A stretch of 64,000 nucleotides of DNA from the NCBI GenBank assembly GCA_003313425.1, contig NHZP01000012.1:868001-932000 (forward strand), written 5' to 3'. The notes under the pieces were generated by a model. The model was given only the letters and a program-made list of their open reading frames with translations. It had not been told where the DNA came from and ran no database searches. This stretch comes from Pseudopyrenochaeta lycopersici. Its lineage: Eukaryota; Ascomycota; Dothideomycetes; Pleosporales; Pseudopyrenochaetaceae. Of this stretch, positions 23,937 to 36,394 are shown one piece after another (positions within the stretch are counted from its first letter, which is position 1; every line of letters begins with the position of its first letter). Made by a program: the position numbers and the translations under genes.

Positions 23937-25957
23937 TCAACTAATATGAGGAAAGTACTTCTCCCATTGTGTAGCGCGGAATGCATCCGGTGGGAGATAA
24001 AACACCATTCGAAAGCTCTCTCCAACAATATAAGCACGCGCTGGGATATACAAGGCGACGAAAGCAAGCGACGACACTGTTTTTACTAAACTTTCAGAAA
24101 ATTCCAGGAGCCATTTGGGCACCCTATTATTAGCCGTCTCGATCTTCTTCACACTCGGCAGAGCCAGTTCACTCTTGGGCTTCTCAACTGAAGCCATCGG
24201 TATGCTGGCAGATCCAGAGCTCTGCTCGATGACACCTGACTCTGTCACTTCGCTGTTTTTGGAGCGATTTCGTCGCCGATGGATGAGTCTCTTGATCGCC
24301 CCAATGGACCCGAAACACGTTTTAACCACGACAATGACAAGCCATCCTCCCGCCGGGCTGGCAATAAGTATCGACGACAAGCGCCACAATATCCTCTCTC
24401 GACGTGACGGAAACCGCGTATTCCATGCCAACGCGTGTAACATGCCATAACAGGCTGCCAGCATGGAGAAACCCAGTCTCGCCCATGGATGCTTGCTCTT
24501 GGCCCTGACCAGCATCTCGGGCACAGGCTTAATGGTGACGAGATTATGATTTTTATCTGGCTTTACCAGTTTATACTTTTGTAATGCTTCGTGGCCCAAC
24601 TTCCAGCGCCGCACGCCGGTAGAAGTGAGGTGGAACTCAGCGGGGTCTTTGTGAAAGAAGGTGATGGTTTGGGGAGCCTCGCTGCTGCCTGTGCTCTGGA
24701 TCGTTTCCACAGTCCACCGCGTGCTCGCAGGGTTGGCAAAGAACCTAGTACCGGCAAGTCCTTTGGACTGCGTTACCTTGGTCGTCGCTGCAGGATCGCT
24801 AGCTGTAGCGGGCAGAGATGGACTCTCCGGAACGTTGTCCTTGCCTATGGTGATGGCCTCGAATTCAGGAAGACGGCCAACTTTATACGTAGTACTCCCA
24901 TTCCGCTTGATCTTCGGACGTGCACTTGTCTTGCTCGCCATCCACATGAATGCGAGAAGGGGCCGAATGCGGTCCGACTTGATCAGCAACGGCCTCTCGA
25001 CATCCAAGGGCTTCTTCCACCAGATGAAGTACACGATGACGGTGCACATGGCATGTGCAAATGTGTTAAGCTCCAGCAAGCTCATTGGCAGTCTTTGCCC
25101 TACTCGGACCAGACATGACGCGCAGAACCAGGTCGCCTGCAACCATGCTAGCGATTTGGTAAGCCAGTCGCCCTTGCTCTTGTCCTTGATTTCATCCTCT
25201 GAAATGTCTGGTAGAAGATCTGGCTCCATCCTGAGTAAAAGACTGATACCCTCTTCAGTAAGTTTGGGCGGGTGTTTTGAAGGAATGAAAGGCTCAGTGC
25301 CGTTGGCGTCGATTGCAATGCCTCCCATGATGGCCCAGAAGCTATGAGTCATGGTCCATTTGTTGTCCAGTGTGAGAGCATTCGCTTCTAGGTTTTTCTA
25401 ATCTCACATTAGCCTTCAGTAACATAATAACTCACTTGACGACATACAGAAGCCTTCGACCTGTCAACAAACAACTCATTAACCTTCTTCTGCACCCTCT
25501 TTGCAGCCATGCGCTGCGTCCAAGCTACCAATATCAATACCTCGGGTGCGAAAAGGCTGCACACGATCCATGCGGTGCGACGGAGAAGCGCTTCAGTCCG
25601 ACTTTCAGGATTACCAGGTAAGTTTAGGTGGACGGCGCTCCAAACTCCAAGGACCAAGGTGATGATGCATGTTGATAGAATGCTAAAGGATCCACGGAGA
25701 TCGGGATCGGATCTCCATGTTATTGTCTCGTTCGTATTGGGTTGGTCAAAAAGGTGGGCCATCGGTGTTTTGACGACGTGTGGAGTAGTAACTTTGGCAT
25801 GTAGAGAAACTCGAGAGGGAAAAACCGAACGAAGCGAAGCAAATGCTCGATGGTGATATCGAAGGTATATGTCAACGCTTCGACAATCAGGCTGAGACAG
25901 GGCTTGGGCCGGCCGTATTCCTCTGCATGTGGCTGTGGCGCAGCAAGCAAGGCGCAT
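23937..25957 (-). CDS. Large fungal integral membrane protein, unknown function
   Basis: Two exons (25957-25436, 25397-23937) give 660 aa; the 38-bp intron is very short, with GTGAGT at the donor and ATTAG at the acceptor. The joined text LDNKWTMTHSFWAIMGG is a hallmark of a widespread, uncharacterised fungal membrane family. So are the upstream DPDLRGSFSILSTCI and WSAVHLN, and the downstream FAHAMCTVIVYFIWWKKPLDV. Several membrane helices occur at both ends, with a Ser/Thr-rich soluble region between. The function of the family is not known to me. The N-terminus is uncertain: the frame stays open upstream of 25957 without another ATG, so a further 5' exon may exist. Confidence 0.75.
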
Positions 25958-26112
25958 CTGCAGAGTCGCCAGTATTTGCCAGATTAAGTACACCGGAACA
26001 CGGGCTTGGCATGGGCATATTGAGTTGAAATATTTATTCTTCGGAATATGTGTAGCGAAGCTTCCATAATGTATACGCTATCCATTTGAGTCCGCTTTAA
26101 CGATCATGTTTT

Positions 26113-28406
26113 CTACTGGTCTTTAGTCTTCTCCTTCTGTACATCTTCTTTACCTCCCTCTCCATCCGTACTCTCCCCACTATCCACATTCTCTGCCACG
26201 GTCTCACTACCAATCCTGGCTTCCTCATCGCGTCTCTTATCCTGCGCAATGTCCGGGGCAGGTGCAAATTTGCTCTTCGCCCTGAGCCTCTTTCCAAACA
26301 CGTAGAATACGACAGGCATAGGCACAAGAACAAGAGCTACGCAGCCTAGCATTGTAGAAGCCCACTGAATGCCCATACCATTAAACATGAAGGTTGCGAA
26401 TAGAGGAAAGACACCACCGAAGATGGAGCGCATAAAGGTATTAGCGGCGATGGCGGAGGCGGCGAACATGAGATACGCGTCGACAATGTAGTTGAGCAGT
26501 GAGAGGAAGATAGAGAACAAGCCGAATCCAGTGAAGAGTCCAGAGAGTATAGGGACAATCCAGTGAATGTTGCCTGAATAGCCGGTCCAGCCGAACCAGA
26601 AGAGGCCAGCTATAGTGAAGACGTTAGAACAAACTTGGCTTGAAACGTGGGGAATACGTACCAGAAAATAGTACACCGCCAACCATGGAAATTGGAAGTC
26701 GCCATTCAGGCACAGGGATGTTATTATTCGCATCCAGCTTTCTCGCATAACGCGGGTTGTCGAGGGCAATAACGGTGAAGGCGAGAAGTTCGCCAGCGAC
26801 CATGCCGAAGTATGCCAGTCCGGTGACACCACCATTCCAACCGTAGACACCTTCGAATACGAGGGCGTATGCGGTGAGGAAGAGATAGAGGAGACCGTCT
26901 ACCATGCGGTTAGTTTGTTGCAGCGGGTGAAATGGAGAGAGGCAGCGACTTACAGATGAAGCTCATGTAGATTGTGATGAGCAGTACAATGGGCTCAGTA
27001 AAGAGGATGCGAATGGGACGGCTGACGTTCCTCACAATCAACTCTTTAAAGTCGACTTCAATTTCCTCCTGCTTCGCATGGATGCCCCAATTCTTCGTCC
27101 TTCTCCTCAGCTCACTCGCCTTGTTGATCAAGATAACTGGGGGATACGTCTCCTCCATGAACAAGAACATTAGGCCGAAAGCGGTAAAGCCCATGAAACT
27201 GACAATGTACATTGTCCACCGCCAGCCTAGGTAACTCTCTGTAATGAAGCCACCCATGAACGGAGCAAACAACGGGCCAGTAAAGACGGTGGCGGAGAAG
27301 ACAGCGACAGCCAGGCCACGCATCTTGTTGTTAAACATGTCGGCGAAGACGGCAGCGACGATGGCGAGCGGAGAGGAGCCGAAAAGGCCGGCAAAGAAGC
27401 GGCAAATAAGGATTGTTTGGAGGTCCTTTGCGGTGGCGACGGCGATGCTGAAGATGGAGAAGCCAAAGGCGGCGATGAGGAGAGGGGGTTTGCGGCCGTA
27501 GAGTTCTGACATGGGAGCCCACATCTGCGCGACTGTTAGTACGTGTCTAAATACTCACCTACTCTCTCTGTTCGTACGTACCAATGGACCAAAAGCATAG
27601 CCGAAGACGAACAAACTCGTTCCCAGCGTGCCAACTACTGGAGCCACTCCGTACTGATGCGAGACGACCCTCGTCGCGCTCGAAAAGATGCTGCTTCCAA
27701 TAGTGGCCGACAGAGCATCGAAGGCCAATATCGCGCCAAGGCGTAGTTTCTTCTTCAAGGGCCAATTCTGCGCATGCAGCGGGTCGTCCACGCTGTCGAA
27801 TTCGACCACATATTCCTCTCGGTCGGGCAGGAGCGGAGGGAAAGGCTTCCCAGCGCCCAGTTCTGGCAGGGGCTTCTCAGTCTTGCGACGTGTGAGTGTT
27901 CGCGTAAGGCGCGACTCGACGTCAGCTTGGCCGACGGTGGTGCGATGTTGGCTGCGGTGTGTTTCGATGCGGCGAATGGCTTCGGGGTTGCGTTCAGTGG
28001 GGTGGAGGTGCAATACATTGCCGCTAGAGGCCTGTGAAGTGACGGTAGGCCGGCGTTCGCGTGGGGTGGAGTGCGCGGTGCGAATTTCCTCCAGGCGGGC
28101 GCTTTGCGTTGAGTGTGAGCTGGCCGAACTCGATGTCGAGGCTGAAGACGCGCTGGTCTGCCGTGATAGTGGGGCGACTTCCTCCTCTTCCTCTTCCCTT
28201 CTGCTCTCTTTCTTGCTCACGGGAGATGCAGCTGCCTCTTGTGATTCGCTCACTCTCTCCTTCTGTATCCGCTCCTCATATGTCGGGTCGTTCCTGTGTC
28301 TCTCGGCGTACTCTTTCCTAAATTGATGGTTGCTGTCCCATTGCGCGTACCTCACAGGGCTGGCATCTGCTTCATTGCGGAGAATCTCGTAGTCCTCTTC
28401 CTGCAT
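26113..28406 (-). CDS. MFS multidrug/polyamine-type transporter (DHA1) with long cytosolic N-terminus
   Basis: Four exons (28406-27582, 27524-26954, 26898-26662, 26609-26113) give 709 aa. Residues 1-215 are hydrophilic, rich in Ser, Arg and Glu (SREEEEEEV, SASSASTSSSASS), unusually long for the family and likely phosphorylated. The 12-helix MFS core starts at about 220. DPLHAQNWP precedes helix 1, WAPMSELYGRKPPL is the motif-A loop after helix 2, and GRKP is intact. The C-terminal tail is acidic. Members export drugs or polyamines across the plasma membrane by proton antiport. All junctions keep frame, e.g. SFI-YGLLYLFLTAY. Substrate unknown. Confidence 0.88.
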
Positions 28407-30520
28407 GCTTGCGCTTTCTGGGTCTCGACCTCAATTGAAGTGCTGCTCTCTAAAAGGCGCCCAATGGCAGCTAAATCGGCCTCTGGGCGGCTATTCGGGT
28501 TGATGTGTTCAAAACTTCTTCGCTGACGTCGATGAGCGGCTTAGGGTGGTGGATCCAACGTGCGACGGCGCAATGTAGTGCGTATAGAAGCTCAACCCCA
28601 CAAAGCTTCTTGTTTAGACAGTGGTATATGTCTCTGCCCTTCTCCGAGGACTCCTACATACATATACTCCATCACCTCGGCCGCGCATAACCAAAATGTT
28701 GAGCAACCCACCACGAGCGTCGCATCACCTAGGCGCCCTTGCGAAAACAAACCCAGCACTATCGATGTCTGTTTGCTTGAGTAAGCCTCAGGCTGCATGC
28801 TGGAAAAAAGCCCGATTGAACGCGGCCTGCCTTCCGGCTCAAGCGACTGGGCGGTAAGGCACGATTGGCGATTCAGGCTCAGACACTACGTCATTGGTGA
28901 AATTTGCGCTACTGCCCTTTGTCAGCGAGGCGCTTTGCTAAGCATCGTCAGCGCCCTTCGTCGCTGTTGCGCTTCAACACATAGAAGCAGCAATTGATAT
29001 CGTAAATATCCAGGAACAGTAGCGATGATGCAAGAAACAGGAACTGATAGTGCTCTTCGGATGAGGGTCCTCCCAGTTCACGCCTAACAACGGCTCCTCG
29101 CACTCACACCATCCCAGTCAAACCTCGCAACCATCTAAGTTTGAAAGAGTCATTGATAACAGTCTAATTGACTTTTGCAGATGGATACAGATGCATGACA
29201 AAGAAACCGCAACTATCACCTTCTTGGAAATTCCACCGCTTCTTTGCCCCACGCGTACTTACAGGCGACTCACAAGGTATCATGATGTTCACTGCGCCAG
29301 GGGTAAAGAACGTCACACGTTACAGTAGCGACTATTGTGCAGAAGGACTTCTGGCTGGCGTGAACATCAAGTCGATGATGGCCGACTTGAGGAGTTGCGC
29401 ATCGTCGTAGAAGATAGACTTGAGAGGCTTGAGGTAGTCTTCTGCTGCGATAAACAGGTCAATTTCTTACGCATACATGTTTCGAATGTGCGCTCTTCCG
29501 CTCTAGCGATCGTCAATCCTGCGAGATCCAATCTACCGTCGTATGCATATCCTCTTCCCGGAATAAAGACCAGCGACAATCTGAAGTCTTCTATGGCGGG
29601 CATTCGACCTGCCAGTAGTTCCCCTGCCTCCATTTGATCAATCGGTGATCCAAGAAATCGTACTTCATTCTGCTTGTACGCTTGAGTAGCTTCTTCGAGG
29701 TGATATTTTCTCTGCTGGCTACAAGATAGCCTGCTTCTCATCGGTCCATTCGACCAAGATCTCAGAATCCTTCCACCACGGCAGGCGTCGGCCGAATCAT
29801 CGACCGCTCTCAACGCACCGAAGACCCGCAATCATTGTGAGCAGCTTGCTGCAGAAGGCACTCCACATGACCATCTTGGTAAATAAATCGTGAAAAAGCG
29901 GGGTCCAGCTGCAAAGTGCCATATGCAGCGAGATAATCCTGCGATTCCGATGTTCCATTTGCGACCTCCACATTAGCGGCGATGTGACAGGAGTTGGCAC
30001 GAGGGCCCTGTTGCGTTTAGCATGCGTTTTGACAACCACATACATTCTTCCTTTTTACGGAGATATGGAACTGCATTGTAGTGTACAGCCAATGATCACG
30101 AGGCGTGGTACCGTTCAAACGGCTGTCACGCTTGCTTGGCATGTTTACTTTTTCACTGCTTGCAACCGTTTCAAGAAGGAAAATCAATATGAAGGAGCCA
30201 AACTATACTCGTGTTATAGATTCCTGCAGTGCCAAGAAATACACCCGCGAGTAAACGTTCTGGCCCAGGTGTGACAGCCCGCGTGATGGCGTCCTCGACA
30301 GTAGACGGCGAAGACGTATTATCGCCGGGTAATAAGCTAGTTGTGACATGCCAATGAGCAAACAGACGGTAGCTAAGAAATTAGAGCTTTATATTCTACC
30401 AAGGATGTCTTGTAGCTCCGCGCTCCAGTCTAGGCTTGCGCTGATGTTTTATAAATGTATCAGTGGATATCGGAGTTCCTGTGATTCATTCCTTCAAATG
30501 CACATCGCCTCAGCGTCACA

Positions 30521-30764
30521 ATGAAATTCGGCTGCTATTTGCAGTGCTAGCTGCTGCTACAACCATAATACTGGGTGACGCGTGGGGGCCTTGACATGCA
30601 ACATCTTGAAATCCCACCTAATGCCCAGTATTCCGTCCTGGGAGCCTATACCTTTCACTTGCATAGCCTTAATGGTCATGTGCGAGGAAACAGCGGATAA
30701 AACTTCAGACAAGACTTCCTTATTTGACTCAAAGAGATATAGCCATGGGCGGATAAACGGATGA
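30521..30764 (+). pseudogene. Possible broken small secreted-protein gene
   Basis: An ATG at 30521 has a TATA-like TTTATAAATG about 75 bp upstream. It is followed at once by a run coding for a signal-peptide-like segment (LLFAVLAAATTIILG), but that run is in a different frame from the ATG. The frame shifts again near 30582, after which about 60 codons stay open to 30764, with three cysteines. Two single-base shifts would explain this. It could equally be chance, or sequencing error. No homologue is recognised. Confidence 0.3.
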
Positions 30765-31503
30765 GGTAGTGGGACACGCAATGGACTGCTTGGTGTTGAG
30801 CTAGGAACTCACATGGCCCTACAGGTCTAGTCCGAATGCGGCGCTAGCGCGGGGTACACCTGATAACGCGGAGGCAACGCGCCATGACGCGCTGCCTCGC
30901 CTTCCAACACCACCCTCCCAAATATGGCATCTCATTATACTCAAACGGCAGATGACAGTCCCGATCGTGAGAAAAGCGATAACGCACAGCAATTGAGCCT
31001 TCCGCGCATTCTGATCCCATCTCCATAACAACGTCGCCGAACTCCCAAGCACTTCGGATATTGCTTTTTAAAGCGCCCCTCATCTCGGACACTGCTGGGA
31101 AAAAGCACTTTGATGCATGCCCGTTGAGCCCCTCTAGTCTTACCGTCCGTAGTGCCACGGCGCCATTGACGACTCACCTTATGACCATACAGCCACTTCC
31201 GGCTGGGCTATTGTCCTGCAGTCTTCGAATTCGAGACTTTGCCTAGTATCTCAACGGCATGTATTCTCGCGTTGGAAGTCGGCCCGATTCTATGCTTCTT
31301 TTGAGTCCATCATTGCAAAGCCTTATCACGAAATCATGCTATGTTCATCGTGACGATTACTTACCAGTGCAGATTCGCCACCGTCAGGATCATGGCCAGA
31401 TGCGGCGCTTCACGCATTTCAGTCACACTTGGGCCCACGGTACCCTGTCAACAGGAGTGCACCCTGTCAAGAGGATTGCGATGCGTGATCTTGCAGCTGT
31501 ATC

Positions 31504-31734
31504 TTGCGCTTATTAAACACAACTTGTATTACGGTGGGCATCGAGCCTACCACCACACACGTGGTCTTTATCCGTACCAAGCCAAAACGCGATGCATACA
31601 CCCTGTTCTTCTACCAGGACCACGTCAACGGAAGCACCCGAAACCTTCGCTTGTTCCTGTCTAATGACAATATGTTTCAAGTACAGCAAGTTGCTCACGC
31701 TTTTAACCGCCTGCACGATTTGGTCAAGTAACGC
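31504..31734 (+). pseudogene. Coding-like fragment of unknown origin
   Basis: About 75 codons with natural-looking composition, ending LSNDNMFQVQQVAHAFNRL and a stop. A neighbouring frame just upstream (about 31341-31510) is cysteine-rich. Together they look like the end of a gene whose frame is interrupted, or of a gene with an intron I cannot place. Not recognised. Confidence 0.22.
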
Positions 31735-33170
31735 TGAACTCCGTCGCTGGCGACAACGTTTCCTGCGCTGAATGCGATATCCTGACTGCCAATGTACTAG
31801 ATCTCAATGTGGGTCTTAATGTGGATTCGCAGTGAGCAAGAGATTACGACAGACTTGGTATGTCCCTTCTTCGACCGTTATGAGTAACGCGTTCGTGCTA
31901 TCGCCTGCCAAAGTGCCCAATATCGACCGACACCGACTAACCGTGCAGCCTGATTATTCAAATTGGTCGCGATCATACAATTTTGATGCTAATTTGCTTT
32001 TAGTACTGTCTTCACGTGGCGCCCAGATTTGATGGAATTGATCCTTCGCGTGATATAACTTGTCCGAAATCGATCAACAGCAATTGCGCCTCGCCGTGTC
32101 GACATCCTTCAAAACTACACACAAGATCAAGCTATGTCTTCAGCTCTCATCGGTGAAGATTTGTTGCTTATAATCTCTTTTTTTTTATGAATGCCGGAGC
32201 TTATATGATCGACACCTGGGATAACCTGGCCAAGAAGCCTAAGACGTCTCGAACCAAGTCGCATTTGACTGATCTTCCGGTGCATCCCATAGGCGAACTG
32301 ATACTCTTACCAAAAAGGCTCTCACTTGCATCACCCAATACGTATTCGAGATTTGAGCACAAAAAAGCAAAACAAGGAGAAACCCTGCCATCGTACGAAT
32401 GCCAAACAAACTACGCACTCCATGTACAATCTTGGTCGCATTCGGACGGCTGAGGTTTGGCAATGTCAATCTACTACCCAATTTGACAAACACAGGATCC
32501 ACTGTCCTATCGAACTTGCAATGCACATGGTTCAACGATCCTGCGATTTGGCACTCCATGTCATCTCTCACCCCACGCATTTTTTGTAGCCACATCGCTG
32601 AAGCCCAGAATTAACGCACCACGTTCTCTCTTTCGCGACTATCCAAAGACTCTCCAGATATAACGGCGTCAAAAGGTGTTCAGCTATGCCGTGGAGCTGT
32701 CTTGCTAACATTTGAGCTTGCTTCGGACGCGCCGTTTCCATCATCCTAGTGCATAACCGTCGTTCTTCTCAATGTCCCACAATTGCGGCGACAAGCTTCC
32801 GTTAACGGGGTCACCTTGCGGGTGTCATATCCCCGCTTTTTGATCGAATCCCTAGAGCGCTGTGCGTGGCTCTGCGTCTGGCAAGCTTTTCAACGCTGAC
32901 GCACAGCCGGGGAAACTTGGATGTAAATCCCGCCGAACTACATTGGCTGAAACATCTAGTTTACTTTTCGCAGAACAAATTGGCCTCGATTGAACGATCG
33001 CAAGATGTTGCAACTTTCTTGGCTCCCACTCAGTCCAAGCTCAGTCTGTACCCCACAAGCCGCGATACACATATGGCAGGCTCCTCCCATCATGAAGACC
33101 GACTATAGATATAAGCTTCACATCGAAGGCCTAGTCCGTGCGAAAACCAAGTCTACGTTACACTTTCAGA

Positions 33171-34820
33171 ATGCCTGGAGGACTACACGCCCCTCTCTCG
33201 GTCATTCTGTCCTGGCCGAAGTCAAACTTCATCAATCCAGAAACCAGACCAAATACTGTCCTCGTACTTGCTTGCGTCTGGGGACCACTCACTTTAGTAC
33301 TCGTACTTGCACGGCTGTGGGTCAGGATCTTTCACCAGAGAGCCCCAGGGTGGGATGACTGGCTGATGCTTGCGGCCACGGTATGTTCATCACCCTATCC
33401 CTCGAACTGGAGCTTATATGTTCAGCCGCCTACCATTGCTCTTACTGTTCTATTTGCTATCGGTAAGTTTGCGCCTGATTCCTACTATCATACCTAACAC
33501 GCTGTAGTCTGCACAGACGGATTCGATCGACATATCTGGGACCTTAACCTCTTCAAAGACTCAGACAAGATTGTGACCTCGCGAAAATATATTCTTGCCA
33601 TCGAGTGCATATTCTGTGTGGCTTCGGGCCTCATCAAGGTCTCTATTCTTCTCTTCTATCGGCGCCTGTCGTCTCGCGTTGTTTCAAAATCTTTCCGTTG
33701 GGCGACTTGGATTAGCATTGGATTCATCGTCGCATACAGTATTGCCCTTACACTTGCACCTATCCTCGGCTGCCAGCCTATCTCAGCATTCTGGGATCAA
33801 GTGGACCCAAGGAAGAAAATTCAAGGGTATAAGTACAAGTGTTTTGATGAAGGCGCCGACGTGTTCGCCGCGAGTGTGATCTCGACGGTGCAAGACTTCA
33901 TTACGGCTCTGCTCCCCACATTCCTGTACTGGAACCTTCAGATCCCTTTTCGACAAAAGATGGCACTCTTCGGCATCTTTGCCATCGGTTATGGCGTTGT
34001 TGCGGTCGGCAGTGTACGTGCCTACTACAGTTGGCGCACTTTCTACGAGACCTATGATGTTACATGGTCTGCATGGGATTTGATGCTCACCACGATGCTG
34101 GAACTGCACATAGGTGCTTTCTGCGCCAATGCTCCTGCATTGAAGGTTTTCTTCAAACACTTCTTCCACGACAAACTCACATCATTCTCCAGGACCAAAA
34201 CGCCTGTGGACTCGAAGGACCGCAAGGGCAGGGCTTACTCCGGATCGAAGTCGAGAAAGTCTTCGGCAACCCTTGTTGGGAAAATCACTTCTCTGCTTTC
34301 TAAAAGCAGTGGATCGCGCAGCAAGAGTGGATACATCTCTGAGCCCCATACAGACGTCTCAGTCGACCAACACGGTGGCGTGCAGGTTAGAAAAGAGATC
34401 CAAATCTCTCACTCACCACCATTGACTGCCGACGTATTAGCGACGAACAGCAGTAATAGACACGAGTCAGTCACTACCACGGATATGATCTACGACCACT
34501 ATTACGACGACATCGAACTGGGCCGTTACACCACGGGCCGCAACTCCCTTGCATCCAGCATGCGATCGATGAACACAATCGAGCAAAGCGATCTGTCAGC
34601 TCTTCCACCAATGCCCAAATCCTCACCGTCACTGAAGTCCTCGAAATCAATCAGGTCGATCAAGTTACCTACGTTATTGACTGCATTGACCGAATCGCCA
34701 CAACCACCACTGCCGGTCGCCGTGGCACCGGAAAAGACTAAGAAAAGTGAGAAGCGGTTAACGCCTTTCCCGGTACAGGGTCTAGATCAGACGAAACCTA
34801 GGTGGCAGTCTTGGGCTTGA
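33171..34820 (+). CDS. Rhodopsin-like (Pth11/SAT4-type) seven-helix membrane protein
   Basis: Three exons (33171-33380, 33426-33462, 33508-34820) give 519 aa; exon 2 is only 37 nt. The helices run from VLVLACVWGPLTLVLVLARL through LTVLFAIV to the sixth and seventh near ITALLPTFLYW and FGIFAIGYGVVAVG. The family's WDDWLML stands before helix 2 and KVSILLFYRRL follows helix 3. The C-terminal 190 residues are a Ser-rich cytosolic tail. Such proteins resemble G-protein-coupled receptors used in surface sensing, though ligand and signalling are unknown for most. There is no CFEM domain at the N-terminus. Confidence 0.88.
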
Positions 34821-35351
34821 TGCAAGTCAGAGCTCCGTGTTGGTATTACCTTGTCTTTGTTTCTTTTATCGTTCTTGTCGGCTGGCGGTAATGTCCCTTT
34901 ATGATACCATCTTTCCTTATGTATCAACGAAGTTATTTAACGATGTATTTTTATTGCTCGTAAAGCACAATGAACCTAGTTTCTCCTAAGCAAACCTGAA
35001 GTCTGCAAAAGGCAATTGTATCTCACAAATCTAACGACTTTGTGAAGACTCTCGAACCTTAACTTTCGCCCTGTATGTCTCAAGTAAACTTGTAACATCA
35101 CGGTCGTTCCTATACACCATGCATGTTGACATGCCGTATTGTTGTAGTCCGCTTTTCTAGAAGCGGAAGGTGTTTTTCGCGAACCGGACTAAAGCTAAGA
35201 ACACCGATTCCGACATTGTGCAATCAGCTACGAGCCTACGAACGCCCTCTAGATCAAAAGAAAGTCTCATGACTCATCAGCATTTTCACTCTTCGTAGCC
35301 TGTGGCCAAGTTCCTTCCCTCATTCTCCCTCCCATTTGACGCTTCAACATC
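34821..35351. other. Intergenic, 0.5 kb
   Basis: AT-rich 3' flank followed by a CT-rich promoter for the next gene. A short inverted repeat around 35150-35170 (CTTTTCTAGAAGCGGAAG) is noted but unassigned. Confidence 0.35.
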
Positions 35352-36050
35352 ATGACGACGCCAAATTTATCGCATCCCACACTCTACACATCCTCTGAAC
35401 TGCGATCTAAGCCCGCGCTAGCTGCATCCATCACCCGACTGGCCAACGAAGCTTTTTCCCGCTCAAAAGCCAGCGATCCAATAAGATGGAACAACAGCAC
35501 GCTCCGGTTTCCACATTTGGACGCTCTCCACACGATGCTGGGCGAGAACAGCACCGTTGCATTAATTTTTGACTTAAGCCGACAAGAAAATGAGAAAGAA
35601 GACGAGACCGATAGCCGTGAGTCCAACGAGCAAGATGCTGCAGGTTTCGAGCACGCGAAAGTGGTCGCATGCGCAGCCGCGGTGCCTTGGAAAGGAGGAT
35701 GGGCCAAAGAAGCTTCCGGTGTAGAATCGGGCTGGGAGATCAAAGCCGTCTGCGTGGATGGCGATGAGGAGTACCTGCGTCGCGGGCTTGCCCAGAAGCT
35801 TCTTACAACACTGGAAAATCATCTAATTTCCGATACGAAGCTCCAGCTTCAAAAGTCTGGAGCGAGAAGTCGCCATGGGGAACTGATTCTCTGGATCTTA
35901 GCTGCGGACTGCCTCAACGGCGCGTATTGGCGGAGGAAGGGTTACCGTGAAGTTAGGAGGAAGACGGAGGGAGTAGGCGTTTGGAGTTGCAAGACGTCGT
36001 TTGATATGGTTGTTTTCCGAAGGGATGTTCGTTTTGATATTGGTGATTGA
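35352..36050 (+). CDS. GNAT-like acetyltransferase
   Basis: Single exon, 232 aa. The acetyl-CoA loop appears as EEYLRRGLAQKLLTTLE after the strand WEIKAVCVD, which matches motif A of GNAT enzymes (R/Q-x-x-G-x-G/A). A family-like C-terminal strand LILWILAADCLNGAYWRRKGY, with Asn and Tyr at the usual places, follows. The internal Glu/Asp-rich insertion (ENEKEDETDS) separates the early strands. It would acetylate an amine of a small molecule or protein; the substrate is unknown. Similar stand-alone proteins are common in Pleosporales. Confidence 0.7.
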   Translation: MTTPNLSHPTLYTSSELRSKPALAASITRLANEAFSRSKASDPIRWNNSTLRFPHLDALHTMLGENSTVALIFDLSRQENEKEDETDSRESNEQDAAGFEHAKVVACAAAVPWKGGWAKEASGVESGWEIKAVCVDGDEEYLRRGLAQKLLTTLENHLISDTKLQLQKSGARSRHGELILWILAADCLNGAYWRRKGYREVRRKTEGVGVWSCKTSFDMVVFRRDVRFDIGD

Positions 36051-36394
36051 CCGCTTGTGAATCTGACAACTGTTCCCACAGGTGGGAGGATGAATTAAGA
36101 AACACTACAAGCGGACATGAAGAGTTCTTAATTTCCAAAGACGGAGAATTGTCAATGCCATTTTCGATTGTCTCATCTTGACTCAGCCTCTGGCCACCAT
36201 TGCGCCGTATTGCGAAAATGGGAACCGGAGACACACATACATATACAGGTGACACTGGAAAATGGCTGCTTCCCGTCTCATCCTCCTGAATATGCAATCG
36301 TCAGTACGCCGATGAAATTCGATAACGCTTTGTTGCCAATTTGGCGCGCCAATTTATCATTCTCGTGCAGAACCTGCCTTGCCTCGAAAGTCGC
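36051..36394. other. Intergenic between convergent genes
   Basis: 345 bp between the stop of the GNAT-like gene and the stop of the minus-strand gene. No feature seen. Confidence 0.35.

Larger units (their letters stand above)
28407..33170. other. Gene-poor stretch, 4.8 kb, with possible gene remnants
   Basis: No intact gene can be supported, which is long for a genome this dense. Base composition is ordinary and there is no strong AT bias, so it is not heavily RIP-mutated. Short coding-like fragments occur at 29367-29831 (minus), 30521-30764 (plus) and 31504-31731 (plus), but none forms a complete gene. It may be decayed genes, an unannotated non-coding locus, or genes with introns I could not resolve. 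Confidence 0.45.

Noticed and set aside
24591..25347. Plus-strand frames of 175 and 228 codons
   Set aside because: Shadows of the minus-strand membrane-protein exon, which carries the family motifs.
27688..28326. 212-codon plus-strand frame
   Set aside because: Complement of the Ser/Arg-rich N-terminus of the MFS transporter; the Ser-rich output is a codon-mirror effect.
29367..29831. 154-codon minus-strand frame as a full gene
   Set aside because: Parts look coding (EEATQAYKQNEVRFLG, YAYDGRLDLAGLTIA), but there is no convincing start, no domain, and upstream frames do not join. Left as a possible remnant in the gene-poor stretch.
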